From Pyrus communis (taxonomy: Eukaryota; Streptophyta; Magnoliopsida; Rosales; Rosaceae), in NCBI RefSeq assembly GCF_963583255.1, contig NC_084819.1, positions 17,453,616-17,517,615 on the forward strand: a DNA stretch of 64,000 nt. Direction: 5' to 3'. Positions 25,201-36,899 of the stretch are shown here, one piece after another. The translations under genes were made by a program, and so were the position numbers. The notes under the pieces are model-generated. The model was given only the letters and a program-made list of their open reading frames with translations. It was not told the DNA's origin and ran no database searches. Positions within the stretch are counted from its first letter, which is position 1, and every line of letters begins with the position of its first letter.

Positions 25201-26667
25201 TCTACAGAAGAAAAAAAAACTTGGGAAGTAGTAGAACTACCTAACAAGAATAAGCCTGTTGGATGCCACTGGGTGTTTACAACTAAATACAAAGCTGACA
25301 GATCTATAGACAGATACAAAGCAAGGTTGGTAGCAAAAGGGTATACTCAAACGTATGGTGTAGACTATTAGGAGACTTTCTCTCCAGTAGCCAAGATGAA
25401 TACAGTACGTGTTCTTATTTCTTTAGCTGCAAACATGGATTGGCCACTAAAACAATTCGATGTGAAGAATGCTTTCCTTCATGGAAGTTTGGAGGAAGAA
25501 GTATATATGGTTTTTCCTCCTGGATATGATACAAGTAGGAAGACGGGGGTTTGTCGATTGAGTAAGTTACTTTATGGACTTAAGCAGTCGCCTTGTGCAT
25601 GGTTTGACAGGTTCACTCAAGCCATGAAGAAGAATGGATATTGTCAGAGTCATTCCGACCATACGCTGTTTGTGAAGCATAAATTGAATAAAGTAATTGC
25701 GTTGATTATCTATGTAGATGACATGATTATTACAGGGGATGATTCTGATGAAATATTAAGGTTGTAGATAAACCTTGTGGCAGAATTCGAAATGAAGAAC
25801 TTGGGAGACTTAAAATATTTTCTGGGAGTTGAAGTTGCCTGTTCATCCAGAGGTATTTTCTTGTCTCAGCGTAAATATGTGTTGGATTTGTTGAAGGAAA
25901 CTGGTATGCTAGGGTGTAAACCAGTAGACACTCCTATTGTTGAGAAACATCATCTGGGCATATATCCGGATCAGGTACTGGTTGATAAAGGCAGATATCA
26001 AAGACTTGTAGGAAGATTGATTTATTTGGCTCAAACTCGTCCTGACATTGCCTATGCCGTAAGTGTTGTGAGTCAGTTTATGCACTCACCAAGTGCAGAC
26101 TATATGGTCGCGGTCATGTGTATTTTAGCATATTTGAAGTTCACACCGGGAAAAGGAATATTATATGGGAGACACAGATATATGAGAATTGAAGGTTTTA
26201 CTGATGCAAATTGGGTTGGTGATGTAACTGATAGGCGATCAAGATCTGGATACTTTACTTTTGTTGGAGGTAATTTAGTTACGTGGCGTAATAAGAAACA
26301 AAAAGTGGTCGCACAATCATTAGCTGAAGCCGAGTACAGAGGTATGGCGTAAGGAATTTGTGAGATTCTTTGGTTGCATAAGCTTCTTTGGGGACTTGGG
26401 TTCAAACCAAAGGATACTATGAAGTTATATTGTGATAACAAGTCTGCAAGGGATATAGCGGACAATCCAGTACAACATGATACGACGAAGCACGTGGAGG
26501 TTGACAGACATTTTGTCAAGGAAAAACTCAAAAGAAAAATTGTATCTCTTCCGTTTGTGACTTCCAAGGAGCAACTTGCAGATGTCCTTACTTATGCAAT
26601 ATGTAGTAGAACGTTTAATGACTCACTCATCAAGTTGAGCATGTGTGATATTTATGCACCAACTTGA
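22207..26667 (+). pseudogene. Degenerate copia gag-pol
   Basis: The gag region (22207-22554) has LNGSNYHLWSKV of the copia gag family. A CCHC zinc knuckle (CX2CX4HX4C) lies at 23063-23104 and a protease motif LDSGA near 23371. A GAG-pre-integrase domain begins at 23749, followed by integrase with its DDE triad in MHSDVWG, CSDNRGEY and NGVAERKN. Reverse transcriptase spans about 25060-25767, with YVDD at 25711-25722. RNase H (FTDANWVGD, SLAEAEYRGMA) spans about 26190-26667. In-frame stops or frame changes interrupt it near 22551, 22700, 22769, 23417, 23735, 24918, 25229, 25371, 25767 and 26351. It cannot make the polyprotein. The RT catalytic residues are intact but the frame is broken around them. 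Confidence 0.93.
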
Positions 26668-26674
26668 GGGGGAG

Positions 26675-26845
26675 TGTTAACGTGAGTCATAAGGGGTATG
26701 TAAAGATTATGTAGATATTATAGGGGTTTTCTTTTAGGAAGGTTGCATATTGTGTCCTTTTATGTTTTCTTGTGTAATTAAAACTGGATGTATATATCTT
26801 ATACTCGTGAAATAATAGTGGATTTCCTGCCGTATAATTTCAACT
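26675..26845 (+). repeat. 3' LTR of copia element
   Basis: 171 bp, beginning TGTTAACGTGAG and ending TTTCAACT immediately before the GTACC target duplication. Confidence 0.9.
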
Positions 26846-27114
26846 GTACCCAAGGTTGTACTTACTAAATTTATATACATTCTTAATGTGCTACCCCAAA
26901 AATAGTTAGAAGATGACCAACCTGAGAAAATATCAGACCGACCACATGAAATTTATAGAAAGAAAACGTGTGTTAGCTTTTGACTTACGGCCTCATGTTT
27001 CATGTGGTCGAAAGGTCCAACCGACTCGAACCACAACGTGCAGAACCCGGACTACTAATGTCAATGATCCGGTGGAGACGCGTACGTCTAGGGTTTGAGT
27101 CAAATTTGAAATTA

Positions 27115-27312
27115 AGACAGTCACAGATTTTAATGCACTGAGAAGGACTGCTGGACTAATTAGTCCGTTCCGTGTTGGAGACGAGAGAGCATGTTTAAAT
27201 CTAGTCTCTTGAAAAAAAGACAGTATCAGATTTTCATGTGCTGAGAAGGATTACTGGACTAATTAGTCCGTTCCGTGCAGGAGACGAGAGAGCATATTTA
27301 GATTAGTCGTTT
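27115..27312. repeat. 103-bp tandem duplication with 14-bp palindrome
   Basis: Two adjacent copies of a segment, each containing the perfect palindrome GGACTAATTAGTCC (27153-27166 and 27256-27269), then GTTCCGTG and GAGACGAGAGAGCAT. The copies differ at several positions. No function is known. Confidence 0.75.
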
Positions 27313-28365
27313 CAGTCCATTGTCCTGAAATGATAAACGATGTGACTCTTCCTAATTATTCCAATCCCAAGCTAAATTGCCATCTACCAAACAACTAATA
27401 AGCACTTGAAAAGTTAAACATCCCGTCAACATCTGCAACAAGACTTTGAGCACAAAGTGCCTTTAGACGTTGGAAACTTAGACGTGTAGAAAGGTTAATG
27501 CTAGATCGATAATGTTTAGACCAAATTTTGTAAATCATATGGCATGATTGTTGATGATTAAATTATTACTTAAGTGTTGATTGTATTTTTTTTCTTCTTA
27601 TTGGTGAGACATCAATGATTTGTAAATTTAGCCTAAAAAGTTAATCTACCTAGCTAGCATTACTCTGTGTTAAAATATACACACGTGCACATAGGAGTCC
27701 GTGTTATGTATTATATAGGTGGAAATATGAATAAAAGCATGGAGAACAAACTGGAGCATTTTGGGCTTCAATTTGTATTGATCCCTACTATCTTCAAAAT
27801 TCAATTGTGTGAAAACACTCTTCCAACAATCCAAATCTTGGCATTGGGGCATATATTTTTGTAAAGAGACTTTCGGACTCTTTTTTTGGCATGCATTTCT
27901 ACCTCTTGGACAAAATTGAAAAAATGAAGGAGAGTCGAGGGATGAAAACTAGAAGAGAAGTGCTTAAAGAGAAAATAAAAGTGCAAAAATCAATATCCAT
28001 ACAGTTCGTTATGGTCCAATTGGAAAATAATTTTCAGCCATCCATTGATTCTCCTTTAAATTTTTGCATTTGTCGGCAAAATATGAACAAACAAAAGTGT
28101 GCAACGGGAGAAAATGAATGTTTTTGGGCCAGGCCGGAGCACAAAAGAACGATCAAAAGGGCCCAACACAGAGAAAATAAAGAACATAACCAAGGGAAGG
28201 TTTCTTGATTTTGTTTAGATTTTTTTTATTTCCTTCTCTAGTTTGGTATGTCTTTTCTTTCCTTCTAGAAAACGGATTTTGATTCACTTCTTTCAACTAC
28301 GACAGGAATTATATCTTTCCTATTCCATCACGGTTTTCTTACATTTCCTATTGTCCAATTTTATC
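27313..28365. other. Gene-free region upstream of F-box fragment
   Basis: No convincing gene. Open frames near 27667-27864 and 27891-28208 are low-complexity and match no family. The last part may be the promoter of the former F-box gene. Confidence 0.45.
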
Positions 28366-28560
28366 ATGACAGCCAAAATTGCTTGGTTGAAGAAGTTTAG
28401 ACTGAGACAACGCCGTAAGAACACCGAGTTAACTGACTTACCTTTTGACATCCTCGTTAACATCCTTAAGAGACTGCCTGTAAAATCACTTTCGATGTGT
28501 ATCCGAGATCTTCAAGAACATAGTTGACGACAATTTGTCAACATGCAGTTGTCTCAGAGC
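28366..28560 (+). pseudogene. F-box gene, 5' fragment
   Basis: An ATG at 28366 opens a frame with a classic F-box start, ELTDLPFDILVNILKRLPVKSL. The frame is then lost: the expected next segment (RCVSEIFKNIVDD) lies in the +1 frame from about 28494. So a small deletion or insertion breaks the box after about 45 residues, and stops follow in both frames. F-box proteins are the substrate adaptors of SCF ubiquitin ligases. The matching F-box-associated domain lies 5.6 kb downstream (34.15-35.12 kb), so this looks like the head of a gene split by insertions. Confidence 0.75.
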
Positions 28561-28881
28561 TTGAGTTCAAGAGTTTCAGTACTTGGGGTTGAGCAAAAAT
28601 TGTACACAATATGTAAACAATTAATTCACTTGACACAATTTCACTCTCGTTCATTTTTCGAAGAGGGTTTTATTAAATTGAGTTCGACCTATTCTAGGCA
28701 ACGCGCCTATTAATTACAACCCTTCTTTTGGGAAAGGAATACCCTTTGATTCCAATATGAATAAATCGTAACTTGAGGGTTTGGATGTTTATTTGATTTT
28801 GTGACTGTAACTAGGTAGAACCCTAGATTGCCTACGTACCCTCGTTGAGGGATCAAGTCACTCGTAGTTCTTTATGTATTT

Positions 28882-29035
28882 GTTGGGGTTTGATGCCTTG
28901 TGTAGTTTCAGCTCATGCAAGCAAGGAACGTTTGATGCCTTATGCAGTTTAAGCTCTTGTAGGTGAGGACTTCGAGTCACTTGGGGCTTTTGATGCCTTG
29001 TGCAGTTTTAACTCATGCAAGCGATGACTTTGAGC
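28882..29035. repeat. 57-bp minisatellite, left part
   Basis: About three diverged units with the landmark TTTGATGCCTTGTGCAGTTT. It is interrupted at 29036 by a hAT element and continues at 30912. The 8 bp CTTTGAGC at the junction is part of the unit and is duplicated by the insertion. Confidence 0.8.
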
Positions 29036-30911
29036 TAGAGGTGGGCAAACGGGTATAGGAACCGTGGGTCGAGGCGGGTAATCAAGGTTCGGGACGGGTA
29101 TGGGCCTATTCCTGGAGTATAGGAACTGTGGGTACCCAGACCGGCCCATTTGTAATTGGATGGACCGACCAGATTGATGGGTAAGCTACCATCTCTAATC
29201 TGAACTGTTAGTTTTAGTTTTACCCTAGGTTCTCTATCTCTCTTGCCTCGAGCCCTCAATTGTGTCACTGGAGACTAAACCTCGAACTCTCTCTCGCCGT
29301 CAAGTGTGTGTCGTCCCCTCCCCTCTAACACTCTCCGTCAGTTCAATGGGATTTGGCAGCTGGGTGAGAATCCAAATGGGTAGTAAACCGTTTTGGCGGA
29401 TTTTCTCGATCCGCATGTCGGTATGTGGGATCTTCTCGACGACATCACCGTCGTCGGACTCAGACTCCGAGTCACCGACTCCACCTCCACCATCACCTTC
29501 GGAGCTTAACAACCCTCAAGAACTGACCCCTGCGCTGCTTCCACCTAATCTGTCACTTCTCGACTGCCCCAATTCCTTCGATAATCTCCGATTCCCATCA
29601 ATTTTCTATCTTTTAGCTTTTTATTGTGCTGGCTTTTTCCAATTTGCGCATCAAGTGTTTGATATGTTTTGCCTCTGAAGGCTGTTTCTGTTGTGATGGC
29701 TTTTTCCCATTCCCATCAATTTTCTATCTTTTAGCTTTCTATTGTGAATGTTGTTTCCATGATTTTTTTCTCTCACAAAAGCCAGCTCTTTTTTCACCCC
29801 AAAAATGGAAAAAATAAAAATATAAAATATATAAAATATAAAAGCCCAGCTTTCCTCATGAATTCATGCAACAGAGCTAATCGGTGGGTGGAGGAATTGA
29901 AGCCCCCTTCACCTTACTGCCCTCAATTTCCATTACAGATACCACAGTTGACTGTAAATTTTGCTTCCCCTTCCTTCAATTTGCTTTTGCTTTCTACACA
30001 ATTGTCCAAAGAACCTTTTTTTTTTTTGCATGTGGGATCTTCTAATTCCCCGAAAATTGCAGTTGCCCTTGATAATGGCTGCATGTTTTAAATTTCACTT
30101 CTTTTTGTTACAATTTGATTGGCCTGTAGTAGCTTACTAGATTTATTTTTGTTCATTTTTTATGCTGTTAAATAGAAAAATTGCATCAAAACTTTTAGGA
30201 ATTGAGGTACCACCTTGATAAGTCCTTCTTAGATTGAAATTTGAAGCTCAGTGGAAAGATCTTAAGAAAGATCTTAGCAGAGAAAACGAGCAGCGGCAGG
30301 TTCACCTGCAACAAATGGTATCTAATTATTGTTCTCTCAACATAAATCAAGTTAGCTTTGGTTTTGGATATGGTGCATTTTCGTGTTGGTTTGAATGTGA
30401 TCTGAATTTCAAGTTAGTGCATTGCCATTGGGGTTCTTCAAGTCTTACATTTATTCTAGACTTCAAGTTGTTCCAGTACTTATGTGATATTCAACGAAAT
30501 AAAAGGGATCTATCCGATACTCCTATCTCGCTTGATTCTGCGTAGTCTTTCCAATTGAAAGCCATGTTTAAATTGAAATTTAAGGAATTTCCAAACACAA
30601 AAGAAATAAATGATTATTGTTCTGAGATTTTTTTTGCAAAAATTTAGAGATCACGCACACTTTCAATGCAAATTTTATCTGAACGTATTTCGTATACAAG
30701 GCATAATTGAATATCTGAACGTATTCCGTTTAATTTTTTTTTTCTTTTCCACAAAAAAAAAAAAAAAAAAAAAACCAAAGGACCCGTGGACTCGGCTCGA
30801 ACCGGGCCGGGTAAGGTTCGGTTCCTATATTGGAAAATGTCATCCCTAACCTGTTTCTTTTAAATTCAGGTCCGGTCCAGTCCCTTCAAAATTAGGCCCC
30901 GCCCAGCCCTA
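29036..30911. mobile_element. hAT-type element inserted in minisatellite
   Basis: Ends are TAGAGGTGGGC and GCCCAGCCCTA (9 of 11 matching as inverted repeats), flanked by an exact 8-bp duplication CTTTGAGC (29028-29035 and 30912-30919). Subterminal CGGGTA/CGGGCC motifs occur at both ends. Length is 1876 bp. No transposase was recognised. The interior (about 29220-30545) has several open stretches, including a serine/proline-rich frame (29340-29678) and a charged frame around 30234-30305 (KFEAQWKDLKKDL). These could be captured gene pieces, but I recognise no parent gene. A 22-base A run lies near 30752. Confidence 0.88.
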
Positions 30912-31345
30912 CTTTGAGCCATTGGAGCAATTGGCGCCTCATGCAGTTTAAGCTCGTGCGGACGAGGACTTTGAGCCATTGGAGCATTTGATGCCTTGTG
31001 CAGTTTTAGCTTGTGCGGGCGAGGACTTTGAACCATAGGAGCATTTGATGTCTTGTGCAACTTTAGCTTGTGCAGTTTTAGCTCGTGCGGGCGAAGACTT
31101 TAAGCTATTGGAGTGTTTGATGCCTTGTGCAGTTTTAGCTCGTGCGGGCGAGGACTTTAAGCTATTGGAGCAGTTGATGCCTTGTGCAGTTTTAGCTTGT
31201 GCGGGTGAGGACTTTGAGCCATTGGAGCATTTGATGCCTTGTGCAATTTTAGCTCGTACGGACAAGGACTTTGAGCCATTGGGGCTTTTGATGCCTTATG
31301 TAGTTTTAGTTCGTGCGGGCGAGGACTTTGAGCCATTGGAGCTTA
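30912..31345. repeat. 57-bp minisatellite, right part
   Basis: About seven tandem units of 57 bp (some 60-63) with the core GATGCCTTGTGCAGTTTTAG and GGGCGAGGACTTTGAGCC. Because the period is a multiple of three, both strands stay open: plus reads LMPCAVLARAGEDFEPLEH per unit, minus reads ARAKTAQGIKCSNGSKSSP. There is no start context or promoter, so I treat it as non-coding repeat DNA. Confidence 0.85.
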
Positions 31346-33079
31346 ATACAACTTCGTGCCATTTGAGATTTGATGCGGCTTTGTGCCATTTGACCACTTC
31401 AGTAATTAAAGGGAATTTGATCCATGGCGTGAGTTTCACTAATTTGAAGTGGTGAGTCCATCGAGTTTTGTACTTTGAGATGGTTCGCATCCACATTATT
31501 GAAGTGGTTCAATGTTGTCTATATTTGTATTGCTTTTGTCCTTCATTTTGTTCCGTGTCTTGATTTGATCTTGGCCCAACGATTAACAATGACCACCCAA
31601 AAAATTTTGAAGACAAGTATTAATTCAATCATGCCCATGAATTAATTCAAGCCATAAGTTGCGCGGGTTTGTCCTTGTGGGATCAAACCAACCTTCAACT
31701 AAAGTTATGACAAACTTTGTCTCTTCACCTACTTAATTGCTTGCTGGAGATCTTTATTCCAATTCTTAACTTAGGAATTTGAGAGAAACTTGATCAGCAA
31801 CTACACTAATTTTGGTGCACCTTGAGCCTGAGCGTATCCTTCAATGCTAGCAACAAGCTTCTTTTCCGAACAATTATCTGGTCAACTTTGTGCGTTAGTG
31901 CAACAGTGGGCTTCGAGCTTTGTTTTCGAGACTTTTGTTATGATTTGGAGAGGACCATGAAATTAATTTGTTGCGTTCTTCGTTTACATTTTTCTATGCA
32001 TGTGACTAGGTCATCATTTTCAATTTCTCCTTTTTCTTAGACTCTCATCCTAAGTGGGTTTTCATGGAATTTTATGCAAAGGCATCCTCCATGTCTTGTA
32101 CCCGTGAGTAGCAATGAAAACACCAAAGATTTACAAACAATTTCTTTGCTCTCGAGTTGCATGTTGGTATATGTTGCTCTCTTGTTTTTCTTCACAGAGA
32201 CCAAGCATGGGTCGGTCAAGGGGAACAAAAGTTGCATTTTAGCTTCTTTTGGTCCATAAATGCATCTATTTTCTCATTGGACCGCAAAGAATGACTTTGC
32301 ATATAAAACTTGGCTTCCAATGTCTGCTTCCTTAGCTTGATTTTTGACAAATGGCATTTAGAATGATCCCTTGTTGTTTTCAAGTCTCCTTAAACATGAT
32401 AACCACGTGAACGGAATTCATGTTATCTAGAAGACTTTTCTTCCTTCTCCTTCTCTAGAGTAATCTTTTAAGTCTAGAACGCCAACAACGTGTTGATTGG
32501 AACTTCACGGGGTCGTTTAGACCATCCCGAAGAAATTCATGGGATTGACGGCAACGGCGGGGAGCGGAACTCTTGTGTGTTTTTGTTCTTTTTACGAATG
32601 GTTGAACTCCTTGTTCTCTTTTCTGGCAGCACTTCATTGCTTTTGGTATTTTCTCTCAAAGTTTCTCTTATTTTCTGCAGAGTATCTCCTCTCTTTTCTG
32701 TGTCTACCCTTCTTACTGCAACTGATGCCTATTTATAGACATCTTAGGAGGGCTCTAGAGCTTTTACGTGGGAGGAGATAGAGGCCATGTCTTCCTCCAC
32801 TTTCTCTTGACCTCTCTTACTGACTCCACTTTCGTTTGTTGCAGAAAATGGGGAGCCCCTATTTTGCACGCTACTTCCCCCTTTTGTAGGAAGGAATTCA
32901 TATCTTATTTATTTTATTTTTTTTTAATTTATTTATGGATGTTTGATTTGTATGCAAAGCCCATCCTCATTTTTTGGGTTGTATTACATTTTTGTTTTGC
33001 CTTGTAGTTTGACTCAATTTGTATGGACTCTATTTTTTTTATTTTTTATATATGTATATATTTTTGTTGTTCAACACTT

Positions 33080-34106
33080 GTGGCGTGTTTACTAAAGAGG
33101 AATGGAGGGGACGGTAATGGAATTGCACGCACTTCGATGGATCCATGTGTTTACTAGTTGGGCAGGAATCAGGTTTCGTGTGGGCCCCACACCGATTCCG
33201 GAATTGGACTCCTGAAATTGGAGGAGTGGGATTCTCTAGATTAAGCTAGGATTTGAGTTCCGGATATTGAAGGCCATCCGAAATACAACTTTTCTTCCTA
33301 GATTGCCCTCCTATAATTTTGCTTATTACAAAATAATCTACAATTTCACCACCAGTGGGTAGACACTAAATCCGTCTTCTCCAATCCCACCAATTTCCAT
33401 TGGAGGACTCAGGCTCAGGGCAACGAACCCTATTCTCTTGGTTGCTTGCAGAAACTATTGACAAAAACGATAATTGATTGAGGATGATAGGAGGCGTTGT
33501 GAAGGTTTATGCATCTGGGCAAGTGGGAGGGCTGTTGGAAAAGAAAAGACGAGAAAAAGAAGTGATCATAATGAAAGGGGAAGGCGTGGGGTCTATGCAT
33601 TTGAAACAAGTGAGAGGGTAGTTGGGAAAGAAGAGGTTAAGGATGCATATGGGCAAAGGGTTGGAATGAGGATGATGAAAATCGGGAAGAAGAAAGAGTT
33701 TCTTATCAAATAACAAAGGGGTGGGAATGGATGAGGATGCATCTGGGCGAAAGGGGCGGATAAGGATGGTATAATATTTTTATTTTTTTTAATAAATAAC
33801 TATACTTTTTATTAACACAAAACCTTACGTTAATATGATATAAAATTAAATTTCATTAACTAGTATGAAAAAAAATTATGTTATACAAGGGTAGTTTAGT
33901 AATCAAGTTAGTTTTAATTCCGACTGAGGTGAACTAGTAAACAAGTTATATGAAATCAATATCATTTTTACTCCGATTCCAGCAAGTATAGTAAACAACA
34001 TTAACAAGAATCTAATTCTGTTTCCTTCTCAATCCAATTCATCCTCAATCCGATTCCTCTTCAATTCAATTCCCTTTAATTTGATTATGGATTAGTAAAC
34101 GCATCT
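33080..34106. mobile_element. TIR DNA element, about 1 kb, superfamily uncertain
   Basis: Left end GGCGTGTTTACTAA (33082-33095) and right end TTAGTAAACGC (34092-34102) are inverted. Inside both ends are GAGGAAT / ATTCCTC-type and GAATTGGA blocks in opposite orientation. Imperfect inverted repeats with a GTTTACTAA core fit a PIF/Harbinger- or hAT-like element, but no clean target duplication was found. The right end lies immediately before the F-box-associated coding fragment. Confidence 0.5.
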
Positions 34107-34149
34107 TTGATCAGTCAACAATTTGTTTTCTGCAACTTGTTTTGCTTTA

Positions 34150-35123
34150 AAGTTGAGAACTGTGAAAGCCCGTACTGCATCTTATTTGATCCTTTTAAGG
34201 GAGAAGTTATACCGCTCCCGGTGCGTGACGTCCAAGTACCCGAAGAACACTGTATATATGACAAGTATTGTATGGGATTTGATGATTTAACCAGCACCCA
34301 TAAAGTGATTCGTGTTTCTGCATATATCCAAAAGAATATGGTAGCCCTAGTTCTTGTCTTGGGCACAAACTCGTGGCGGAAGATACACTCGGTTCCCCCT
34401 CATCATATAAGCTCATCAACAAGCTTATTATCTGCAAACGGAGACATGCATTGGTTGATTCATTTGGCCGCCGACCAATTCTCAAGTAAAAGAGAAAGCT
34501 GTATAGTTTCTCTCGACTTCAAGAAAGAGGAGTTCTATTGCATATTGCACTCCACATCCTATTCAATCAAGCAATATGCGCCTATTTATTCTGAGAGGAT
34601 GCATGGCATTTATGGCCGTCAGAGGTAAGCATGTTGAGATATTGGTGCTGAAAAACTATGAAAGGAAAGAGTGGAAGCGTGAATACGCCATGAATATTCG
34701 GGTTCATGGTCATACGCTCAAGAACCATCCGCGGATTGCTAGTTGAGGTCAGTGGGAGCATGGCATTTTTTTTCTTAGATTCTCACAACAACGCATTATT
34801 TTTCGATGTAAGGTGTCCGTTCCCTAAAACATGTGACATATCCAATGTTATTTCCTAGAGACCCGATGGTGGCAATTGAGCCTAGTATTCACAGTTGTGC
34901 ACGGAGCTTGATTTCCCTCAAACACTATGGCAATGTGATTGACCAAGAACAAGTGTCTTCCGGTATTGATTTGGAATCCGCTGAGTTCGAATGGACTTTC
35001 AAGAAAAATGTTGTCCAATCAGAAGAACATCACTGGAAGCGTAAAGTTTTTCAACAAATTGTGGAAACATTCTTGAAGCAGAAGGAAGGGGTAGGAAGAA
35101 TTTCTTTTATCTTGAGAAGGTAG
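34150..35123 (+). pseudogene. F-box-associated (FBA) domain gene, 3' fragment
   Basis: The frame 34107-34628 contains an F-box-associated domain: CILFDPFKGEVIPLPV, then YCMGFDDLTSTHKVIRVS, NSWRKI, and NGDMHWLIH. A second open piece (34833-35123) carries a typical end, ARSLISLKHYGN, followed by a charged tail. Stops lie between them (34629, 34744 and others), so the 3' half is itself broken or contains an intron I could not define. No F-box precedes it here; the F-box start lies at 28.37 kb. Together they look like one disrupted gene. Confidence 0.72.
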
Positions 35124-35672
35124 CACGAGGCTAAGGCTTCAATGTTCCGCGGGAGGAAGTTTCTCTTTTTGTTGTGGCGTTTGAATGACTGTACTTTCTT
35201 TATTTTTTTTTCTCCGAAAATTGTCATTCGGAACAACTCCCTATACAAATTTTCTTTCGTGCTTTTTATAAATTTAGATTGCCAATAACAACTGTTTTTT
35301 TTTTTGGTTTGATGTTCTATTGTTTTTCTTTGAATTTTGCTTCAAACAAAGTGTGGCGACAAAATGTAAGCAAATCAAAGGAACCACAAAATACACACAG
35401 CAGAGTAAGATCAAGGGAAGTCAGCATGAGGAAAAATAGACACCCGAAAAACATATCAGAATGCATCAACGACCTGTAAATACGAATTAATTGACCCATC
35501 GATGAACAAGTCTACGGATTTAAATATCGGCAAAACGTGAGAACAAGCTTCAACATAGGCTGGAAATGCACGTCTCCATAAGAATTAATGCCATTAGATG
35601 AGAACCAATGTAAACATTAGATTGACAAGTACTCAGACCGACAGAAGTTCAAAATTGAAATGAATCTCAGAC
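35124..35672. other. Intergenic, including L17 3' UTR side
   Basis: No coding region is seen. It separates the F-box remnant (plus) from the L17 gene (minus). The 35500-35672 part is probably the 3' UTR of L17. Confidence 0.5.
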
Positions 35673-36899
35673 CTATACAAGTTCAATGTATGCCATGGGT
35701 GCATTGTCCCCTCGCCTTGGCAGAGTTCTGATGATTCTTGTATAACCACCATTCCGCTCCCCATACCTGTCAGGTACCTCTGCAAACAAAGCATGGACGA
35801 TCTGTTTCTCGTAGATGTATCCCAGCGCCTGTCTCCTCTTATGAAGAGATCCATCCTTGGCCAGTGTGATCATCTTGTCCACGTACTTCCTCATGGCACT
35901 TGCCCTTGCTCGAGTCGTTTTGATGCGTCCGTGTTTAAGGAGCTGAGTAGTGAGGCCTCGAAGAAGGGCTTTCCTCTGGTCTGGAGGCCTGTTGAGCTTA
36001 GGAACTTTCCTGCCATGTCTCATGGCAGAAACACGACCACCATTATCAATGATGGTGAAGTTGTGTTCAAAACTCATGGACTCTGCGAGAAGACAATAAA
36101 AAGCATGAGGGTCCTGCCAACACAGACACCAAATGTGTATGGAATGACACAAAATTGAAGACTGAAAACCAAAATTTTAACTGTTTTTCCTTTCAAGTTT
36201 TTGGTTTTCCTCCTCACTCTTCACTCCCACCACCTCCCTTCATCCTTCCCAATTCCTCATTTCTCTCATATACTTTCCCTCAATCTCTAGCACAATAAAC
36301 GTAAACGAAAAACAAAAAACGAAATGGCTGTCAAACGTGGCCTTAAAAAGCAAAGAATGTGTTGCTACAGATGCAATTGAAGTTCCGTGAAGAGAATGTA
36401 AACTGAACATATACAAAGATACAAGACTCAACTCAAATAATGCACAAAGATACAAAATTTAACTGCAATAATCCACAAATACACCAAATTGAACAGAAAC
36501 AAAGCACAAAAGATACCAAATTGAGCTGAAATAATACACAAAGATACGTAATTGCACTCGAAAGTACGAACCCAGTTGCCGCCATTGATAACTACAGGAG
36601 AAAATTCAGCAACAAAAGGAAACGGTAGTGGCGGAGAAGAGAGTGGTACCGGAGAGGCCGAGGGAGAGGAGGGGGTTAAGGGGAGAGAGACCCGAGAAAG
36701 ACCCGAATTGGAACTCGGGTTTGCGGAGACCGACGCTGAGGCGGAGGCTCCGATGCCCGCACGGTGCCGAAGAAGAAGAAGCGGTAGGAATGGTGCACCT
36801 CTCCGGCAGGGATGGAAGCGCCCCCTTCAGAGACGCCATGCTCCATCTGCTGCATTCTGCTGCCCCGGTAGCCGTTGCCAATGCCATTGTCACCGCCAT
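35673..36899 (-). CDS. RPL17: Plastid 50S ribosomal protein L17 (bL17c), nuclear-encoded
   Basis: A component of the large subunit of the chloroplast ribosome near the peptide exit tunnel. Two exons, 36899-36650 (250 nt) and 36082-35673 (410 nt), join through a split codon to 219 aa. The first about 90 residues are rich in Ala, Ser and Arg with almost no acids, a chloroplast transit peptide. Exon 2 has the bacterial L17 core: [38 protein letters not shown], then [19 protein letters not shown], ending [12 protein letters not shown]. The start is chosen as [12 protein letters not shown]; in-frame alternatives at 36887 and at [10 protein letters not shown] would shorten only the transit peptide. 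The gene is divergent to the PBL8-like kinase, and GGCCCA (site II) motifs lie upstream, as usual for ribosomal protein genes. Confidence 0.94.

Larger units (their letters stand above)
21822..26845 (+). mobile_element. Ty1/copia LTR retrotransposon, full length, inactive
   Basis: LTRs at 21822-21993 and 26675-26845 flank about 4.7 kb of internal sequence. The 5-bp target duplication GTACC is perfect (21817-21821, 26846-26850). The primer-binding site TGGCATCCGAGCC, a decayed form of the tRNA-Met site TGGTATCAGAGCC, directly follows the 5' LTR. The polypurine tract GAGGGGGAG (26666-26674) precedes the 3' LTR. Domain order gag, protease, integrase, reverse transcriptase, RNase H is that of copia. 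By eye the LTRs are roughly 87% identical, so this is an old insertion. Confidence 0.95.
28600..33079 (-). mobile_element. Repeat-rich block, possibly remains of a Tat/Ogre-like Ty3-gypsy element
   Basis: Non-coding block between the two F-box pieces. On the minus strand near 28800-28885 it contains GAACTACGAGTGACTTGATC and GTACGTAGGCAATC, a signature I associate with LTRs of Tat-lineage plant Ty3/gypsy elements. Next to it is a 57-bp minisatellite. Hypervariable tandem repeats in untranslated regions are typical of Tat/Ogre elements. No gag-pol is visible and LTR boundaries were not found, so the assignment is tentative. 31346-33079 shows no coding region. Confidence 0.35.

Noticed and set aside
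27891..28208. 105-codon gene upstream of the F-box fragment
   Set aside because: Low-complexity lysine-rich translation, no domain and no splice or promoter support.
31045..31455. 136-codon repeat protein
   Set aside because: It is the 57-bp minisatellite read in one frame; the opposite strand is equally open and there is no start or promoter context.
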